Shown here piece after piece: positions 55,736 to 64,000 of a stretch of DNA of 64,000 bases. Made by a program: the position numbers and the translations under genes. Source of the stretch: Biomphalaria glabrata. Its lineage: Eukaryota; Mollusca; Gastropoda; Planorbidae. The stretch covers positions 18,935,001 to 18,999,000 of the forward strand of contig NC_074721.1 in the NCBI RefSeq assembly GCF_947242115.1, written 5' to 3'. The stretch's first letter is position 1; every line of letters starts with the position of its first letter. Under the pieces are notes generated by a model that did no database searches, was not told where the DNA came from, and was given only the letters and a program-made list of their open reading frames with translations.

Positions 55736-56975
55736 GTACTCTATGACAGTGTGACTGCATGTTCTGTATGATAGTATGACCCTATATTCTTTATCTCAGT
55801 TTGGATATGTTCACTATGATATGTCCAATATAAGTTCTTTATGACAGTGTGACTATGTTCTGTATGAGAGTGCGAATGTATGTTCTTTATGACAGCGTGA
55901 CTGTGTTCTGTATGAGAGTGCGAATGTATGTTCTTTATGACAGCTTGACTATGTTCTGTATGAGAGTGCGAATGTATGTTCTTTATGACAGTGCGACTAT
56001 GTTCTGTATGAGAGTGCGAATGTATGTTCTTTATGACAGCGTGACTGTGTTCTGTATGAGAGTGCGAATGTATGTTCTTTATGACAGCGTGACTGTGTTC
56101 TGTATGAGAGTGCGAATGTATGTTCTTTATGACAGTGTGACTGTGTTCTGTATGAGAGTGCGAATGTATGTTCTTTATGACAGCGTGACTGTGTTCTGTA
56201 TGAGAGTGCGAATGTATGTTCTTTATGACAGCGTGACTGTGTTCTGTATGAGAGTGCGAATGTATGTTCTTTATGACAGAGTGACTGTGTTCTGTATGAG
56301 AGTGCGAATGTATGTTCTTTATGACAGTGTGACTATGTTCTATATGAGAGTGCGAATGTATGTTCTTTATGACAGCGTGACTGTGTTCTGTATGAGAGTG
56401 CGAATGTATGTTCTTTATGACAGAGTGACTGTGTTCTGTATGAGAGTGCGAATGTATGTTCTTTATGACAGTGTGACTATGTTCTATATGAGAGTGCGAA
56501 TGTATGTTCTTTATGACAGCGTGACTGTGTTCTGTATGAGAGTGCGAATGTATGTTCTTTATGACAGTGTGACTATGTTCTATATGAGAGTGCGAATGTA
56601 TGTTCTTTATGACAGTGTGACTATGTTCTATATGAGAGTGCGAATGTATGTTCTTTATGACAGTGTGACTATGTTCTATATGAGAGTGCGAATGTATGTT
56701 CTTTATGACAGAGTGACTGTGTTCTGTATGAGAGTGCGAATGTATGTTCTTTATGACAGTGTGACTATGTTCTATATGAGAGTGCGAATGTATGTTCTTT
56801 ATGACAGCGTGACTGTGTTCTGTATGAGAGTGCGAATGTATGTTCTTTATGACAGTGTGACTATGTTCTGTATGAGAGTGCGAATGTATGTTCTTTATGA
56901 CAGCTTGACTATGTTCTGTATGAGAGTGCGAATGTATGTTCTTTATGACAGTGTAACAGTATGTTCTTTATGACA
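55735..56975. repeat. 48-bp minisatellite, about 23 full copies, upstream of gene E
   Basis: Units of TGTATGAGAGTGCGAATG, TATGTTCTTTATGACAG and YGTGACTRTGTTC, ending about 850 bp before the gene E TATA-like box. The unit is a multiple of three, so one frame stays open for 374 codons (a 16-residue repeat, MRVRMYVLYDSVTVFC), but nothing suggests translation. Confidence 0.95.
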
Positions 56976-57274
56976 GTGTGACAGTGCAAATTATGTATGC
57001 ATCCCCATCGCTTGTGTTAAGGCTGTTTTAATAGATAAACTGTTCTATCGGCTCAAGTTATAAATGCCCAATGTTGGCGGGGAAACTTGTTAGCTACTAC
57101 TGTATTCATGACCATCTAAACGTCGTATCCGTTTGCTGTGTAGATAATTGATCGAGACAATGTTCACTTGCCCCTGATAGGAAAAGATTCTATTACTGTT
57201 TGGCTGCATGCTAATTGACTCTATTTTGATCAGTTTTGATTGGAATGTACGTGTTGTCTTAAATCAGCAGAATG

Positions 57275-57440
57275 TAGGACGAGTGATGGCTGACTGGTCT
57301 AGGTCGGCTGCCTGATCGTGCGTTAGGTGCACTGGGCTTTCGTTTGGACTTCTAATGATACTGGGTTCATACCCTGCACGCTGCCATCCCCGCCGACCTG
57401 CGGGAGGTTTGGATTAGGAAGTAGGTTATCTTCAACTGTA
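57275..57440 (+). mobile_element. Second tRNA-derived SINE family
   Basis: The head GATGGCTGACTGGTCTAGG resembles an A box and GGGTTCATACCC a B box. The body contains CGACCTGCGGGAGGTTTGGA and a TTATCTTCAACTGTAAAGGA part. Unrelated in its body to the SINE at 42339. No clear target duplication found. Confidence 0.6.
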
Positions 57441-57818
57441 AAGGAACATGCGTAAAATATATAACATCACATTTTTTTGTACAAACCTCTTTGACCACAC
57501 ATCTTTGTGATGTTGTTTTTTTGTTAATTGTTAGTATGATGAAATCTGTGCTTGTCATATCTTTGATTCTTTTCAGCGTTTGTAGTCTTGAAATCTGTGT
57601 AACTTCCCAATTCATGTTTTTAGTCAGGTTTTTGTTTTATTTACTGTTTTTAAATATCGCAATGAGGTAGTTGTATTTGTCCATTACTTAGCGCAACAGT
57701 TGACTTATCTTTTAGTTCCTTAAAAAATGTTTCGCCTACTCTGTGTACTAAGACCGACATAACTACTTCTTAAAAAAAAATCATAACTACTAAGGACAAG
57801 TGTACTGCTTCAACTGAC

Positions 57819-57825
57819 TATAAAT
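57819..57825 (+). promoter_or_regulatory. TATA-like box of gene E
   Basis: TATAAAT lies 53 bases before the gene E start codon, implying transcription from about 57849 and a leader of about 23 bases. No UTR intron is needed here. Confidence 0.4.
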
Positions 57826-57871
57826 TAACTATTTAGAACATAACTTTGAGTCTTTCATTAACCCTACAAGA

Positions 57872-62242
<4,371 letters not shown>

Positions 62243-62456
62243 GTGAAGGACATGATGTACTTGTTTGTCTGTAGGTCTGTCTCTCTCTGTCTGTATGTTT
62301 AGACCGATTCTGCAATGTATCATTTCTTCTTATTATTAATTTAACTTTATAGAAGTGAGGGGGTATCTGGGAAAAGGTCATAGTGGTGCCTTTAGTCTGC
62401 ACTCAACAAACTTTACTCCGCTCAAGTCTCCAATTTAAAAACAAAATAGTTCTCAT

Positions 62457-62605
62457 AGATCTGAACACGAGACATGTCAGTTTGGTAAACACTTGGGGCC
62501 CTACATTCTGTAACACGAGACATGTCAGTTTGGTAAACACATGGGGCCCTACATTCTGTAACACGAGACATGTCAGTTTGGAAAACACTTGGGGCCCTAC
62601 ATTCT
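62457..62605. repeat. 48-bp repeat, 3 copies, gene E intron 5
   Basis: Units CACGAGACATGTCAGTTTGG plus a GGGGCCCTACATTCT part, nearly identical. Confidence 0.92.
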
Positions 62606-62646
62606 ATAATCGTAGCTATTCTTTCGTCTTTACGTGTGTGTGAAGC

Positions 62647-62712
62647 TCTCTTTCTCTCTCTCTCTTTCTCTCTCTCTCTTTTTCTTTCTCTCTTTCTCTC
62701 TCTCTCTCTGTG
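62647..62712. repeat. CT-rich microsatellite
   Basis: CT dinucleotides with TTT interruptions. Confidence 0.9.
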
Positions 62713-62949
62713 AAAGTGGAAATAACCAGAGCACAATAAAATTACTTTATGTATAAAAACACAACTGAGTTGGACGAAATGTTACGACATTTGATAAAAT
62801 AAAGCAATTATAAAATGTATTCACAAAATTGGCGTGTAATCAAGACCAATCGTAACATCAGTCCTGTGCTATGGCAACGAGCTGTTGGTCTAAACTGTCC
62901 TCAGGATGTGACGTCACAGGTCAGTGTTCAGGCCTTCTGTTACGATTGG

Positions 62950-64000
62950 TCTCTATGAACTAATTGATAGAAGCAAGTACTAGGCTATAGAAGGTTCTGA
63001 GAACTAATTGATAGAAGGAAGTACTAGGCTATAGAAGGTTCTGAGAACTAATTGATAGAAGCAAGTACTAGGCTATAGAAGGTTCTGTGAACTAATTGAT
63101 AGAAGCAAGTACTAGGCTATAGAAGGTTCTGTGAACTAATTGATACAAGCAAGTACTAGGCTATAGAAGGTTCTGTGAACTAATTGATAGAAGCAAGTAC
63201 TAGGCTATAAAAGGTTCTGTGAACTAATTGATAGAAGCAAGTACTAGGCTATAGAAGGTTCTGTGAACTAATTGATAGAAGGAAGTACTAGGCTATAGAA
63301 GGTTCTGAGAACTAATTGATAGAAGCAAGTACTAGGCTATAGAAGGTTCTGTGAACTAATTGATAGAAGCAAGTACTAGGCTATAGAAGGTTCTGTGAAC
63401 TAATTGATACAAGCAAGTACTAGGCTATAGAAGGTTCTGTGAACTAATTGATAGAAGCAAGTACTAGGCTATAAAAGGTTCTGTGAACTAATTGATAGAA
63501 GCAAGTACTAGGCTATAGAAGGTTCTGTGAACTAATTGATAGAAGCAAGTACTAGGCTATAGAAGGTTCTGTGAACTAATTGATAGAAGCAAGTACTAGG
63601 CTATAGAAGGTTCTGTGAACTAATTGATAGAAGCAAGTACTAGGCTATAGAAGGTTCTGTGAACTAATTGATAGAAGCAAGTACTAGGCTATAAAAGGTT
63701 CTGTGAACTAATTGATAGAAGCAAGTACTAGGCTATAGAAGGTTCTGTGAACTAATTGATAGAAGGAAGTACTAGGCTATAGAAGGTTCTGAAAACTAAT
63801 TGATAGAAGCAAGTACTAGGCTATAGAAGGTTCTGAGAACTAATTGATAGAAGCAAGTACTAGGCTATAGAAGGTTCTGAGAACTAATTGATAGAAGCAA
63901 GTACTAGGCTATAGAAGGTTCTGTGAACTAATTGATAGAAGGAAGTACTAGGCTATAAAAGGTTCTGTGAACTAATTGATAGAAGGAAGTACTAGGCTAT
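62950..64000. repeat. 44-bp minisatellite, at least 23 copies, running off the window
   Basis: Units GAACTAATTGATAGAAGCAA plus a GTACTAGGCTATAGAAGG part. Variants (AGG/AGC, TGTG/TGAG, ATAG/ATAA) recur in order, for example a similar series of six units from about 63000 and 63300, which suggests block duplication. Lies in gene E intron 5. Confidence 0.95.

Noticed and set aside
55849-56973. 374-codon open frame as a real repeat protein
   Set aside because: Explained by the 48-bp minisatellite; no promoter, signal or known family. Kept only as a low-interest finding.

Overview
The window looks like nuclear DNA of a gastropod mollusc, most likely a freshwater pulmonate snail (Planorbidae such as Biomphalaria or Bulinus; genus inferred, not proven). 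It is AT-rich, its genes are split by GT-AG introns, about an eighth of it is minisatellite, and it carries tRNA-derived SINEs, LINE 3' ends and short hAT-like transposons of molluscan type. No bacterial, viral or CRISPR features were seen.

The core of the window is a cluster of five glycoside hydrolase family 9 (GH9) endoglucanase (cellulase) genes, called A to E here. A (6201-12976, +) and B (15714-24142, +) are followed by C (27164-33413, -) and D (44112-54095, -), and then by E (57872 to beyond the right edge, +). B, C and D are complete seven-exon genes coding for 462, 464 and 464 aa. A has exons 2-7 but no visible first exon. E has exons 1-5 and runs off the window. Exons 2-7 measure 156, 211, 137, 173, 148 and 448 bp in every copy (exon 3 of B is 208), with identical intron phases, so the genes arose by duplication with at least one inversion. 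Each protein with a visible start has a signal peptide leading straight into a GH9 catalytic domain with no carbohydrate-binding module, as expected for a secreted digestive cellulase that cuts internal beta-1,4-glucosidic bonds.

B is the most divergent copy: it has PHHA where the others have [13 protein letters not shown] instead of DAGDHVKFG, and a GC-AG intron. C and D are sister copies that share an almost identical 158-bp stretch of exon 7 inside otherwise diverged sequence, which points to recent gene conversion. TATA boxes are visible upstream of B, C, D and E, and C and D share a predicted 5'-UTR intron.

Layout: 1-6200 is minisatellites and a tandem of LINE 3' ends; 6201-12976 gene A; 13.0-15.7 kb spacer with a hAT-like insertion; 15.7-24.1 kb gene B; 24.2-27.1 kb hAT-like element and LINE debris; 27.2-33.7 kb gene C with its promoter; 33.9-35.8 kb a 23-bp minisatellite of about 79 copies; 35.9-44.1 kb SINEs, LINEs and an unusual internally repeated element; 44.1-54.4 kb gene D; 54.4-57.8 kb spacer with a 48-bp minisatellite; 57.9-64 kb gene E, whose intron 5 contains a 44-bp minisatellite that reaches the window edge.
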